A stretch of 64,000 nucleotides of DNA from Bacillota bacterium (GCA_023435305.1 JAEYRV010000059.1:20083-84082); one strand, 5' to 3'. Numbered from the stretch's first letter, positions 51,697-61,243 are shown. Numbers and translations are program-made. The notes: a model not told the origin generated them from the sequence alone.

Positions 51697-53520
51697 ATGA
51701 CATATAAAGTCGAGATACGTAGGAAGGATGGTATACTCAGTGTGGCGGCGCAGGAGGATGACAATCTTCTGCAAATTCTCAGAAACAACGGTATATCGCT
51801 TGATACCCCATGTGGAGGTAAAGGCACCTGTGGAAAATGCAGTGTAAGGGTCCGCGGGATCTCCGGGGATCCTTCAGTGAATGAGAGAAGGCTGCTGGGA
51901 AGTTCCAGGCTTGATATGGGATACCGGCTTGCATGCAGCTACACGATAACCTCCGACATTGTTGTTTACACAGATGATGATATAAATGAAGCCGCTATAA
52001 TAATCGCCGGGGTACACAGAGATATCAGTATAGAGCCTTTGACAGGAAAGAAATATATCGAACTGGTACCGCCGGATATTGAGAACCAGACTCCTGACAT
52101 GGAAAGACTTCTTGCTGCATCAGATCTGGAAACAGGCTGCGATATTCTGTCGCTGTTAAGACAGCTGCCAACTTTACTGAGAGCATCAGATTATAAAGTG
52201 ACCGTGGTGGAGGCTGATGGAAAGCTGATTTCGATTGAGCCGGGAAACACGACCGACAGCTTGTACGGTGCAGCATTTGACATTGGCACCACCACCGTTG
52301 CAGCATATTTGTACGATCTTAGAGACGGAGCACTGAAGGCGGTGGGTTCCATGCTGAATCCACAGCGCAAATACGGCGCGGATATAATATCCAGGATAAA
52401 TCACACAAAGCAATCCAACGAAAATCTGATTGAAATGAAAGAGCTGATAACAGTCTGTATAAATGAGCTCCTGAAAAAGCTCGCCAACAATGCCGGAATC
52501 AGCAGCGAAGATATATATCAGGCGCTATTCAGCGGAAACACCACAATGCTGCATTTTTTGAACGGCCTGGATGCATCTGCTCTTGCGGTATCGCCATTTG
52601 TACCGGTAACCTGCAGAGGCCTGCAGTTATCGGCTGCAGAGAGTGGAATTGCTATAAACAGCAACGGACTGGTGACAGACATTCCTTGTGTATCAGCGTA
52701 TATAGGAGCAGATACTGTAGCTGCTGTCCTGTCAAGCGGCATGTATGAACGGGAAGGCGTTTCATTGCTGGTGGACATCGGTACAAACGGGGAGATCGTC
52801 CTGGGGGGCAGTGAATGGCTCATGGCTTGTTCCACGGCTGCCGGACCCGCGTTTGAAGGAGCTGGCATACGCTGCGGTATGGGAGGCGTGACCGGCGCTA
52901 TCGATTCGTTTGCCACAGGGCCTGACTTTAAATATACTGTGATAGGAAACTCCGCTCCAAGGGGTATATGCGGTTCAGGAATAATCGATGCGATTGCCGT
53001 GCTTCTGGATGAAGAAATCATCGATGAAACCGGAAGGCTTGCTGGAGACGATGAGGACAGCCTGCCGTCCGGGGTGGTTAAACGGCTTGTTAATATTGAT
53101 TCAATGAAAGCATTTATAGTTGCGGCAGATAATGACAGCATAGCGGGCGGTCCAATCGTTGTCACACAGAAAGATATCAGGGAGATACAGAACGCTAAAG
53201 CCGCAATAGCTGCAGGTATAGACACATTGCTCCACAGTGCGGGTGTCGGATATGACCGGATAAATAAGGTTTATCTTGCCGGAGGTTTCGGAAGCAGCAT
53301 ACATATAAGCAGTGCTGCAAGGATTGGACTGCTGCCCGGGAGCCTGGCGGACAGGGTGGAGGCCATAGGCAACGCATCAGGCTCGGGAGCATCCGAGTGT
53401 CTGCTGTCACGCAGTATGCTGAAGGCTACGGAAGCTATTGCAAAGAAGATCAGATATGTTGAGCTGTCCGCTTCTGCATATTTTACAGAGAAATATGTCG
53501 ATAACATGTTGTTTGAGTAA
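51697..53520 (+). CDS. 2Fe-2S ferredoxin-ASKHA domain protein (reductive activator of corrinoid enzymes, RACE-like)
   Basis: 607 aa; ATG at 51697 behind GGAGGCCCGA. N-terminal plant-type 2Fe-2S domain with C-x5-C-x2-C (CGGKGTCGKC) and a fourth Cys in YRLACSYT; a linker; then an ASKHA ATPase-like domain (from about 185) with AAFDIGTTTVAAYL, FSGNTTMLHFL, VDIGTNGEIVLG, CSTAAGPAFEGAGI and VYLAGGFGSSIHI. Such proteins reactivate oxidised corrinoid cofactor of methyltransferases using ATP and electrons. No corrinoid protein or methyltransferase gene is present in the window, so its partner is unknown. Confidence 0.88.
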   Translation: MTYKVEIRRKDGILSVAAQEDDNLLQILRNNGISLDTPCGGKGTCGKCSVRVRGISGDPSVNERRLLGSSRLDMGYRLACSYTITSDIVVYTDDDINEAAIIIAGVHRDISIEPLTGKKYIELVPPDIENQTPDMERLLAASDLETGCDILSLLRQLPTLLRASDYKVTVVEADGKLISIEPGNTTDSLYGAAFDIGTTTVAAYLYDLRDGALKAVGSMLNPQRKYGADIISRINHTKQSNENLIEMKELITVCINELLKKLANNAGISSEDIYQALFSGNTTMLHFLNGLDASALAVSPFVPVTCRGLQLSAAESGIAINSNGLVTDIPCVSAYIGADTVAAVLSSGMYEREGVSLLVDIGTNGEIVLGGSEWLMACSTAAGPAFEGAGIRCGMGGVTGAIDSFATGPDFKYTVIGNSAPRGICGSGIIDAIAVLLDEEIIDETGRLAGDDEDSLPSGVVKRLVNIDSMKAFIVAADNDSIAGGPIVVTQKDIREIQNAKAAIAAGIDTLLHSAGVGYDRINKVYLAGGFGSSIHISSAARIGLLPGSLADRVEAIGNASGSGASECLLSRSMLKATEAIAKKIRYVELSASAYFTEKYVDNMLFE

Positions 53521-53625
53521 GGTAGAAACTCCATTGGAATAAAGAGGGTTTTTGCAATAGTTGGTCGAATAATATATTTTATGCAAATTATTTTTTGCTT
53601 GATGAAGATGTGAGGAGGAAGGTTA

Positions 53626-54291
53626 TTGGATAATTATTCTCAGAAAAAGTGCGGCTTCTGTGGAGAGAATATTCCGGCGGAGGCGGACCGCTGCCCATAC
53701 TGCGGCAGTATACTTGAGGTGACTGTAGATGCTCAATATGGTATGCCTGAACAACAGCAGGGCGGCACCGATGAATTTTACGGAGCCAATACTGCCGGAG
53801 AAGTTCAGGAGAATGGCGCCGATCAGCCGCAGGAAGCTCAGATCCCGCCTGTTGCAGATGGAAACCAGTTCACGGGTAATAATGATCCGGCTGCAGGGAA
53901 TCAGAACAATGCATATGGAAATGTGTACGGACCCGCAACTCAGCAGAGTATGGGACAGAGACCGGAGTATGACGGACAAAGGCAGGATTATGGTCAAAGA
54001 CCATATTATCCCCGCCAGCAGCAGCAGCCTCCCGTTTATCGCAGTAACAGCGGCAAGCCGCCGATGAGTAACGGGCTTAAGGTTTTCCTTACAATGCTTT
54101 TTACTCTGGTGCCTGGTATAGGCCAGCTGGCAGGCATTATAACTGCTATAGTATTCATGAGCTCAAGCGGGGATGATGACAGAAGATCCTTTGGTGTTGC
54201 GATTCTGGTTGCTTCACTTGCAATGTTCGTTTTATCATGCCTTGGCTGCTTTGTACTATACTCTATAGGGGAGAGTTTTCCGATATATTGA
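53626..54291 (+). CDS. Zinc-ribbon membrane protein with Gln/Asn/Gly-rich linker
   Basis: 221 aa, TTG start behind GAGGAGGAAGG. N-terminal Cys4 zinc ribbon KKCGFCGENIPAEADRCPYCG, then about 110 residues of low complexity (Gln, Asn, Gly, Pro, Tyr), and two transmembrane segments at the C-terminus (about 152-172 and 188-212). The layout is common in Firmicutes membrane proteins with no known function. Its stop overlaps the next start (TGATG), so it is coupled to the DUF2085 gene. Confidence 0.8.
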   Translation: MDNYSQKKCGFCGENIPAEADRCPYCGSILEVTVDAQYGMPEQQQGGTDEFYGANTAGEVQENGADQPQEAQIPPVADGNQFTGNNDPAAGNQNNAYGNVYGPATQQSMGQRPEYDGQRQDYGQRPYYPRQQQQPPVYRSNSGKPPMSNGLKVFLTMLFTLVPGIGQLAGIITAIVFMSSSGDDDRRSFGVAILVASLAMFVLSCLGCFVLYSIGESFPIY

Positions 54292-54962
54292 TGGATATCT
54301 TAAAGGATTTTTTTGACCTGGCAGGTTCATTGATATGCCACCAGCTCCCTGAAAGATCCCTTGAGGCGGGAAGCATTATTCTGCCCGTATGTGCCCGGGA
54401 TACCGGGATATATACGGGAATTTTCACAGCATTCATGTTCCTGCTGCTCTTTCGCAGAATGAAAGCGCAAAAACCGCCGGGCCTTGCAGCGGCAGTGGCC
54501 ATGTGTGTTCTGATGCTCCCGATGATGCTGGACGGCGTCCTTTCATATATCGGGCTGATGGAAACAAACAATGCGGTCAGGATATTCACAGGCCTGCTTT
54601 TTGGACTGCCGATACCATTTTTGCTTGTGCCGGCCGCGAATTTCAGGCTGGACGGCAGGAATGAGGCTCCGGTGCTGAAAAGCCTGATAGAATTGATACC
54701 GGTCTATTTTACCGGACTTCTGCTCTGTATGCTGCTCTTATATGGCATGGTTCCTTATATAGCAGCCGGGCTGATTTTTTTGACAGGCTTTTTGCTTTTG
54801 ATATCGAGAATGGCATATACTGTGTTCGCCAGAATAGGCCTTCAAGCGAAATGGAAGATTTACTTTATGACATTTATTTGTACGGCTGCGATCCTGATGC
54901 TTTTGTACCTTTTATCAGCCCATGTCCTTCATCCGATCCAGGATATGCTGATCAGGGGATGA
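54291..54962 (+). CDS. DUF2085 membrane protein
   Basis: 223 aa; ATG at 54291 overlaps the upstream stop. The DUF2085 signature is ICHQLPERSLEAGSIILPVCARDTGIYTG, with Asp where the second Cys of CARCTG is usual; about six transmembrane segments follow. Probably interacts with the zinc-ribbon membrane protein encoded just upstream. Function unknown. Confidence 0.82.
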   Translation: MDILKDFFDLAGSLICHQLPERSLEAGSIILPVCARDTGIYTGIFTAFMFLLLFRRMKAQKPPGLAAAVAMCVLMLPMMLDGVLSYIGLMETNNAVRIFTGLLFGLPIPFLLVPAANFRLDGRNEAPVLKSLIELIPVYFTGLLLCMLLLYGMVPYIAAGLIFLTGFLLLISRMAYTVFARIGLQAKWKIYFMTFICTAAILMLLYLLSAHVLHPIQDMLIRG

Positions 54963-55048
54963 AAGGGGTCCGGGACCCGTGGCCCGGAATCGGGTTTGCA
55001 AAGAGTGAGCGATAGGGCATGCAGGATGGATGCAGTGTGGAGTTGGAT

Positions 55049-55633
55049 ATGGATACAAAGAGGGATTGCCGTAAAAATTTCATAGAGATGAGAAATCAGC
55101 TTAGCCATGAGGCAATATGCCAAAAAAGTGCTGAGATTTTTTATAAGATCCATACCTTGAAGGAATATACAGACGCGGATGTGGTCATGGCCTACATGTC
55201 CTTTGGAAATGAGGTCATGACAAGGCCTTTCATTGAAAGGTGCTTCAGGTATGGAAAAAGGGTGGCTCTCCCAAGAGTCATGTCATTTGGTGAAAAAAGC
55301 AGGTCTCTGGCAGTATTTGAAATAAAAAGCATCAATGAGGATCTTGTGCCTGGATTCAAGGGCATATTGGAGCCCGACGCATCTGTCCTTGAGATGCTGG
55401 AGCCTGGGACTGTCGATCTGGCGGTCATCCCCGGCGTTGCTTTCGATGAGCAGTGCAACAGGATGGGTTATGGGGCCGGTTACTATGACAGGTTTCTGCC
55501 GAAGTTGAGGTCCGGGTGTCTGAAGGTCGGAGTTGCTTTTGATATACAGCTTGCTGAGCAGATACCTACTGATGAATTTGATATCAAGCTGGATATGGTA
55601 ATTACTGAGTCAAGGATATTCGGCTTCAGATAA
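55049..55633 (+). CDS. 5-Formyltetrahydrofolate cyclo-ligase
   Basis: 194 aa; the ATG at 55049 is preferred (GGAG 6 nt before, and the family-typical DTKRDCRKNF start), though an in-frame ATG exists at 55019. ATP-dependent conversion of 5-formyl-THF to 5,10-methenyl-THF in folate metabolism. Motifs: MAYMSFGNEVMTRPFI, RVALPRV, DLAVIPGVAFDEQCNRMGYGAGYYDRFL, VGVAFDIQLAEQIPTDEFD. Complete. Confidence 0.93.
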   Translation: MDTKRDCRKNFIEMRNQLSHEAICQKSAEIFYKIHTLKEYTDADVVMAYMSFGNEVMTRPFIERCFRYGKRVALPRVMSFGEKSRSLAVFEIKSINEDLVPGFKGILEPDASVLEMLEPGTVDLAVIPGVAFDEQCNRMGYGAGYYDRFLPKLRSGCLKVGVAFDIQLAEQIPTDEFDIKLDMVITESRIFGFR

Positions 55634-55708
55634 GGCATTTGCATAGAATAAATCTTTGCCAGTACATATATGATAAAGTACTATTATTGGATTGAAAGGA
55701 TTTGACTG

Positions 55709-56647
55709 ATGAACAATAAAATTACCTTTACCGGTGCGAATAAGCTGTTTCTTGCATTCTGCGCCGTATTTCTGGGATATCAGGTGGTGATCGGCGCCGT
55801 TTTTGGAATGGCGATCTATGACCATATGTACACCATTGTATTGGTCAATGAATTTATGATCGCGGCCTTTGTGATCGTGTACTGCCTGGTGAAGAAAATC
55901 AATATCAGGGAGACATTCAGGCTGAACAAGCTTGGTATCGTGCCCGCCCTACTGATAATTCTTACAGCTGTGCCGGCTATGCTGGCGGCTACAATGCTGA
56001 ACAACATCGTTATTTATCTTTTGCAATTTATCGGGGAGATTCCTTCACAGGGTCTTCCGACGCCCACCAATCTGACTGAACTTATAATCGGTGTCCTGAT
56101 CATTGGAGTGGCGCCCGGAGTGTGTGAGGAGCTGATGCACAGAGGCTTTTTGCTCAAGGCCTATGAAAAACGCGGTTCTTATAAAGCAGTGGTCATAGTA
56201 TCGATATTCTTCGGATTATTTCATTTTGATATAACCAACCTGCTGGGCCCAATATTTTTAGGATTAGTGATAGGCTATTATGTGGTGAGGACTGACTCAA
56301 TATATGCGGGAATACTTGCTCATTTTCTGAATAATGCTTTTGCAGAGGTTATTCAATATTTAAACAGAAACACTGTCAGCCCGGAGAATATAACATTGAC
56401 TGGTGAGGAGCTTTTAGGTGTGATTGCCTTCGGCATACCAAGTCTTATTATTACGGCGGGCCTTTTATATGCATTCAAGATGGTCACGGAAGGCAAGTCT
56501 GTCATCATACCGCCTATCTCCAGGACACGGCAGGATGCTAAAGCTGTGTTGTCACACTGGCCGGTTATCACAGTAATTGTTCTATATATATTAATGGCAC
56601 TGCTTTATGTGTTTTCCATCGCGGTATCAAAGCTTATGGGACTTTAA
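55709..56647 (+). CDS. CPBP-family intramembrane metalloprotease
   Basis: 312 aa, start behind GAAAGGATTTGACTG. About eight membrane segments. The CAAX-protease/bacteriocin-processing motifs are intact: EELMHRGF (motif 1), FFGLFHFD (motif 2) and HFLNNAFAE (motif 3), supplying the Glu and His residues. Members process prenylated or bacteriocin-type peptides or act in signalling; no peptide gene is seen nearby. Confidence 0.88.
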   Translation: MNNKITFTGANKLFLAFCAVFLGYQVVIGAVFGMAIYDHMYTIVLVNEFMIAAFVIVYCLVKKINIRETFRLNKLGIVPALLIILTAVPAMLAATMLNNIVIYLLQFIGEIPSQGLPTPTNLTELIIGVLIIGVAPGVCEELMHRGFLLKAYEKRGSYKAVVIVSIFFGLFHFDITNLLGPIFLGLVIGYYVVRTDSIYAGILAHFLNNAFAEVIQYLNRNTVSPENITLTGEELLGVIAFGIPSLIITAGLLYAFKMVTEGKSVIIPPISRTRQDAKAVLSHWPVITVIVLYILMALLYVFSIAVSKLMGL

Positions 56648-56697
56648 GCTGTCCCTGTTATTTTAGGGCCTGCCAGCATTACTAAAGTCGCCTTCGG

Positions 56698-56725
56698 GGT
56701 TATATAATACTATATAACCTTTTTT
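56698..56725 (+). terminator. Terminator before the rpoN remnant
   Basis: GGTTATAT-AATACT-ATATAACC stem followed by six T. Confidence 0.85.
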
Positions 56726-56740
56726 CCGAGGTGACCGCTC

Positions 56741-57856
56741 TTGGAGTATAATTTTGATTTCAGCCATGTACGTTCACAGAAGCTGCTGCTCATTCCTCAA
56801 CTGAAGCAGGCCATCGAAATACTTGAAATGAACTCCGGAGAACTCTTCCAATATATTGAAAATCTACTCGAAACCAATCCGGTACTAGAAGAAGCGCCTG
56901 ATGAAGCTTTGGCGGCGGAGCTGATCGCCGAGCCGTTCATGGCAAATCTAAATGATTACGAGCATGATCCCCAGATAAACGATCGTCTGTTTGAAGCACC
57001 AGAAAAGCTCCTTTCACTGAAGCAGCATCTATTACTGCAGTTTGATGCTTTGTGTCCGGACAAAAGGAGTTATGACATCGGAGAGTACCTCATTGACAAT
57101 ACTGATGAAAATGGTTATCTAAATGCTGGTATAGCTGAAACTGCGGCGTTTTTCGGTGTTCCTGAGACTGTTGTGCTGGAGGTGCTGGAAAGGCTTCAGT
57201 CATTGGATCCTCCGGGAATTTGTGCAAGAGATTTGAAGGAATGTCTGCTTATTCAGCTCAAACAGCTTGAACGTCAGGATTTCGATGCCATTCTTGTAGT
57301 CGAAAAATATTTGAATGCTGTTGCCGATGACAATCCACAGTATGTTGCAGCAGCTTCGGGCCTGAGCATCAAACGTGTCAAAGAGGCGTTCAAAAAGGTC
57401 AAGAGCCTTGAGCCTATACCCGGACGTGAGTATTGCAGCAATGAACTGTCAAACCGCACTCTGCCGGACATAATTGTTCAGGAAACAAAGGGAGAGCTTC
57501 AGGTGTTATATAACGGGGAGGCTTTCCCAAATGTCTGTATATCAGAAGCCTTTGCCGCTAAGTCTTCTCTTGCCGGGGAGGAAGGCGGCACGAAGATGAG
57601 GGAATTGCTTAACAGTGCAGTTTGGCTGATCAAATGCCTGGAGCAGCGTGAGGATATCATTTTTTCTATTGCACAGAAAATATGTGAATGCCGCAGAGAA
57701 TTCTTTGAAAAGGGACCGAAAGCGCTAAAACTCATTGAAAAGCACTCTTTTACAGCTTCTTTCTGCCTGCATGAATCACTGCTGGATAAAGCTCTGACCG
57801 GCAAATACCTGCAGTGCAGGTGGGGCATGTATGAGCTGAAGAGCTTTTTTAAATAA
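56741..57856 (+). pseudogene. rpoN: RNA polymerase sigma-54 factor, C-terminally truncated
   Basis: 371 aa (TTG start behind CGAGGTGACC), against 430-480 for family members. Region I is intact (QKLLLIPQLKQAIEILEMN, LETNPVLEE) and the core-binding domain is present (LDPPGICARDLKECLL, EPIPGREYC, RREFFEKGPKALK). The helix-turn-helix region is degenerate (SFTASFCLHESLLDKALTGKY for TLKDVA..GLHESTVSRA..GKY), and the chain stops at YELKSFFK, so the last ~85 residues with the RpoN box (ARRTVAKYRE) that reads the -24 element are missing. The sequence after the stop is a palindromic element (57869-58167), the likely cause of the loss. It could at most bind core polymerase. No enhancer-binding activator is encoded nearby. 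Confidence 0.82.
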
Positions 57857-57868
57857 AGCTGGCGGGCG

Positions 57869-58167
57869 GGTGGAAGGCCGGTACAGTATTCAGACTTTAT
57901 TAGAACAGGTGGAAGGCCAGTACGACATTCAGACTGCTTCGCGAACAGCTGCCAGTCGGCATCACTTGTTCAAATGAGGGCGCTGGTCACTCGCCATCCA
58001 TGGCTCGGGACGCAGCGCCTGCGGCATCCGTGCCGCAGGTTGTGGATCCTGTGGCCTCATTTGAACTGCGTGATACCGAAGCATCTGTAACGCTTGCAGT
58101 CATTGAATGCTGTACCGGCCTTCCACCTGTTTAGCGAAGTCTGATTGTAGTACCGGCCGTCTAACTG
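57869..58167. repeat. Large palindromic element, two direct and two inverted copies
   Basis: GGTGGAAGGCCGGTACAGTA-type 28-bp units at 57869 and 57908 and inverted at 58100 and 58139; inner arms close with perfect TTCAAATGAGG/CCTCATTTGAA (57969-57979/58055-58065). The ~75-bp centre holds GC-rich hairpins (CCTGCGGC..GCCGCAGG and GCGCTG..CAGCGC). About 300 bp overall, abutting the truncated rpoN and the stop codon of the 103-aa gene. Confidence 0.85.
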
Positions 58168-58168
58168 T

Positions 58169-58480
58169 TTAAAAGGGCCAGACGGGTTTTTCGGGTTGGC
58201 CGTGATCGGCCTTCAAATAGCCCGGGATGCCTCTGGTGCCAAAGTGTTCCTTCTCGATTTCATGGATCCTATCTATGATGTAGTGGTTTATCTCACCCAC
58301 TTTTTTTACCTCTTCCGCATATTCCCGAAGTGCATCTATTTCCTTCGGCGACAGCGCTGCCTGGCAATCATCCGAATTCAGGATCCTGTTCAATTCCGAG
58401 GCGTATTCATAACCATCATCCACATCATCTAAAGCTGTTTTCAAAAATGATGACAGATTGTTTGGGATCTCTCTGGACAT
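58169..58480 (-). CDS. Small acidic protein of unknown function
   Basis: 103 aa, ATG at 58480 with AAAGGAGGTCTG upstream, a convincing start. Mostly helical, rich in Glu/Asp (VDDGYEYASELNRIL, ALREYAEEVKKVGEI), no signal peptide or membrane segment, and a C-terminal GIPGYLKADHGQPEKPVWPF tail. I do not recognise a family. Its stop codon abuts the palindromic element. Single gene, convergent with rpoN remnant and divergent from the recombinase. Confidence 0.7.
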   Translation of the reverse strand: MSREIPNNLSSFLKTALDDVDDGYEYASELNRILNSDDCQAALSPKEIDALREYAEEVKKVGEINHYIIDRIHEIEKEHFGTRGIPGYLKADHGQPEKPVWPF

Positions 58481-58745
58481 ATTACAGACCTCCTTTCCAG
58501 AATAGTTATATTATACAACTTTCAGTTACAGATAAACAAATATATTGTTTCTAATGGACAAATACCATGAAATATATATATACCATATATCTCAAGCGCT
58601 GCTGGGGGGCCTGATCCCGTGAAGGGAAGAAGGAAACAGGAAAGAAGGATCGTGATCAATCATGCCGGTACAGGGGATGCCGGTGAAATCATGCTGAAGC
58701 TGCTAAGGCTTGCAGCCTGCGGTAAGAAGGAGTTGGCATCATACC

Positions 58746-60203
58746 ATGAGAAGCGGGAAGCTGAACAATATAGGGATCTATGTCAGGATAAGCAGAGATG
58801 ATAACGGAGAGAATTATGAGTCCATCGAGAACCAGAGGGATATGCTGCTGGAGCATGTGTCTGCGAGGCAGCTTGGCCTGGTATATGGGATTTATACCGA
58901 TGATAATGTGTCGGGATCGGCATTCGAGAGAGAAGGTCTGGACAGGCTGAAGGAGGATATATCAGCGGGCAGGATCGATCTGGTGCTATTGAAGGATCTT
59001 TCACGCCTGGGAAGAAACAACGCCAAGACTCTGCAGATAATAGATTACCTTGAGGAGCGCGGTGTAAGGCTTTTAACTGCCGATGGACGCTATGACAGTC
59101 TCGTGGACAATGACACAGTGGGCATCGAGACATGGGTGAATGAGAGGTATGTTCGTGATATTTCCAGAAAGATACGCTCATGCCTGCGTTTTAAGATACA
59201 AAGAGGTGAATATATAGGCAGGGCGCCTTTTGGGTATAAAAAATCCTGCAGTGAGAAAAACAAGCTGATCATCGACGAAACCGAGGCTTTTATCGTAAGG
59301 ATAATATATGGCCTTTACCTGTCCGGCTCCGGATATACCTCCATTTCAAAGTATCTGGAGGAAAGAGGCTGCTGTGCCCCGAGGAGTGAAAGGTGGAACA
59401 GGATAACAGTCAGACGTATACTGTGCTCCCGCGTATATATAGGTGATACGGTACAGGGCGTCAGTGAAAAGGTAAGCTTCAAAAGCAAGAAGACACGCCG
59501 GCTTCCGAAGGAGAGCTGGGTCATAACAGAAGGCACTCATGAGGCGATCATAGGCAGGGAAACGTATGAAGAGGTGCAAAGACTCAGAAATTCAAGAAAC
59601 AACAGTAAAATCAGCCGGAATAAAAGCCGGCACATATTGAACGGAATAATGGTCTGCGGCGATTGTGGAAGCACAATGTATGTAAGGAAGCGCAAAAATG
59701 GTACAGCATATGTCTGTGGTAATTACTGCAGAAACGGAAAGGCAGCATGTACCAGCCATTTTGTTTATGAAGAAGAAATCGTGCCGCGTATTTGTCGTGA
59801 GTTGGCTGGACTGTTTGAGTGCAATGAGAAAATAATTGAACTGCAGCGCAAGCTGGCAGGGCAGGGCAGTGGTGAATGTGATGCTGAATATTCAAGGCTA
59901 TGGGCCCGGCTGGTATCCGGTCGGCGCCAACAGGAGATGCTCTACACAGACAGGCTTGAAGGGAGGATCTCGGAGCAGCTATTTGAAAGAATGAATGTGC
60001 AGATGGAAAAAAGGCTTGGTGTACTGGAAAGGGAGATCGAAGAGCTAAAGGCCGGAAACTCATCTTCGCAGGACATGGTGACATTGGCAGGAACTACAGC
60101 TGCTATGCTCGAAAGATGTGAACTGACTCACGAGATGGCTGAAACGGCTTTAAGCAGGATCACTGTATTTGACGAGTCGGTTGTTGTTGATTTGAACTAC
60201 TAA
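58746..60203 (+). CDS. Large serine recombinase (site-specific)
   Basis: 485 aa from ATG 58746 (start uncertain; AAGGAG is 13 nt upstream, and a TTG at 58710 is an alternative). N-terminal resolvase domain with the nucleophile Ser in GIYVRISRDD and the motif VLLKDLSRLGRNNAKT; then the Recombinase domain (PFGYKKSC, IYGLYLSGSGYTSISKYLEE, SRVYIGD), a Cys4 zinc ribbon (VCGDCGSTMYVR...YVCGNYCRNGKAAC) and a helical, Glu/Arg-rich coiled-coil C-terminus. Typical of integrases of prophages, transposable elements and developmental skin elements. No phage genes or att sites can be seen around it, so its element is lost or not adjacent. Its catalytic residues look intact. Confidence 0.87.
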   Translation: MRSGKLNNIGIYVRISRDDNGENYESIENQRDMLLEHVSARQLGLVYGIYTDDNVSGSAFEREGLDRLKEDISAGRIDLVLLKDLSRLGRNNAKTLQIIDYLEERGVRLLTADGRYDSLVDNDTVGIETWVNERYVRDISRKIRSCLRFKIQRGEYIGRAPFGYKKSCSEKNKLIIDETEAFIVRIIYGLYLSGSGYTSISKYLEERGCCAPRSERWNRITVRRILCSRVYIGDTVQGVSEKVSFKSKKTRRLPKESWVITEGTHEAIIGRETYEEVQRLRNSRNNSKISRNKSRHILNGIMVCGDCGSTMYVRKRKNGTAYVCGNYCRNGKAACTSHFVYEEEIVPRICRELAGLFECNEKIIELQRKLAGQGSGECDAEYSRLWARLVSGRRQQEMLYTDRLEGRISEQLFERMNVQMEKRLGVLEREIEELKAGNSSSQDMVTLAGTTAAMLERCELTHEMAETALSRITVFDESVVVDLNY

Positions 60204-60307
60204 ATATTGTAAGATGATTGTGATGCTGAATATAGTTGCAGGAACACTGAAGAGGTTTGGAAAAACTATACGCTTTGGTCGATTAGAGATAAATCGGAGG
60301 AAATCAT

Positions 60308-61201
60308 ATGAAAAAAGTACTGGTTGTATACAATCCCCTTTCAGGGAACAGAAACGTCCCCAAAAAGCTTGATTACATAGTGGGCCGGTTCCTTGAAAAA
60401 GATCTGCTGGCCATACCTTTCAGGATGAACGCGGACAGCGAGCAGAATCTGGAGAGGATACTGTCGGAGGAAAAATTCGAGTTTGTCGTGGTATCCGGCG
60501 GCGACGGATCTGTCAACTTTATTGCCAGCACATTGCTCAAGACAGGCATAAATATACCTATGGGGATCATTCCGGCCGGAACGTGCAACGATTTCGCCAG
60601 AAGCCTCAATATTCCCCATGATATGAAGAAGTGCCTGGATATAATATTTGAAGGTCATATATCACAAATAGACGCAGGGTTGATCAATAATGAGAAATAC
60701 TGCCTGAATACCTGTGCCGGAGGGAACTTTGTTGACGTCTCCTATAGCACCAACAGCGATCTGAAAAAGAATTTCGGCCCGCTTGCTTATTATCTCACTG
60801 CCCTTGGAGAGCTAGCAAATCTTAGATCGGTTAAGCTGAAGCTGACTACTGATGATGAAGTAGTCGAGGATGATTTTCTGTTGTTCCTCATACTTAACGG
60901 AAAGCATGCCGCCGGTTTTTCAAACCTTATCAGCGATGCAGATCTATCCGACGGCTATATGGACATTCTCCTTGTTAAAAACTGTCCGCAGTTGGAGATG
61001 GCAGGACTGTTTTTTAAAGTGTTGAATTATGATTTTGTCAATGACAGAAACGTAAAGTGGCTAAGGACAAAAAAGTGTGTCATCGAGGGAAATGCCAGCT
61101 TCCACCTCAGTATTGACGGCGAGGAGTGGAAGGGTCTGCCCATCAGCATTGAATTTATACATAAAGTACTTAAAGTTTATACACCGTCTAAATCCAGGTA
61201 A
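60308..61201 (+). CDS. YegS/BmrU-family lipid kinase (diacylglycerol kinase catalytic domain)
   Basis: 297 aa, start behind TCGGAGG. NPLSGNRN, the ATP-binding VVSGGDGSVNFIAS, PAGTCNDFARSLNIP and SIDGEEW motifs are all present. Phosphorylates diacylglycerol or related lipids at the membrane. It precedes spoIVA but has a different strand neighbour context; no operon partner is evident. Confidence 0.92.
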   Translation: MKKVLVVYNPLSGNRNVPKKLDYIVGRFLEKDLLAIPFRMNADSEQNLERILSEEKFEFVVVSGGDGSVNFIASTLLKTGINIPMGIIPAGTCNDFARSLNIPHDMKKCLDIIFEGHISQIDAGLINNEKYCLNTCAGGNFVDVSYSTNSDLKKNFGPLAYYLTALGELANLRSVKLKLTTDDEVVEDDFLLFLILNGKHAAGFSNLISDADLSDGYMDILLVKNCPQLEMAGLFFKVLNYDFVNDRNVKWLRTKKCVIEGNASFHLSIDGEEWKGLPISIEFIHKVLKVYTPSKSR

Positions 61202-61243
61202 GCGTTTCTGATACAACTCGACCCCCCCCTATTATCTTTTTTG

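Noticed and set aside
51525..51707. Small repetitive ORF (KHQVEASSRSI repeats)
   Set aside because: Produced by the 13-bp array; no start signal and it runs into the ribosome site of the next gene.
58619..58801. 60-codon ORF just upstream of the recombinase
   Set aside because: GTG start has no convincing ribosome site and it overlaps the recombinase out of frame; a translated leader cannot be excluded but is unsupported.
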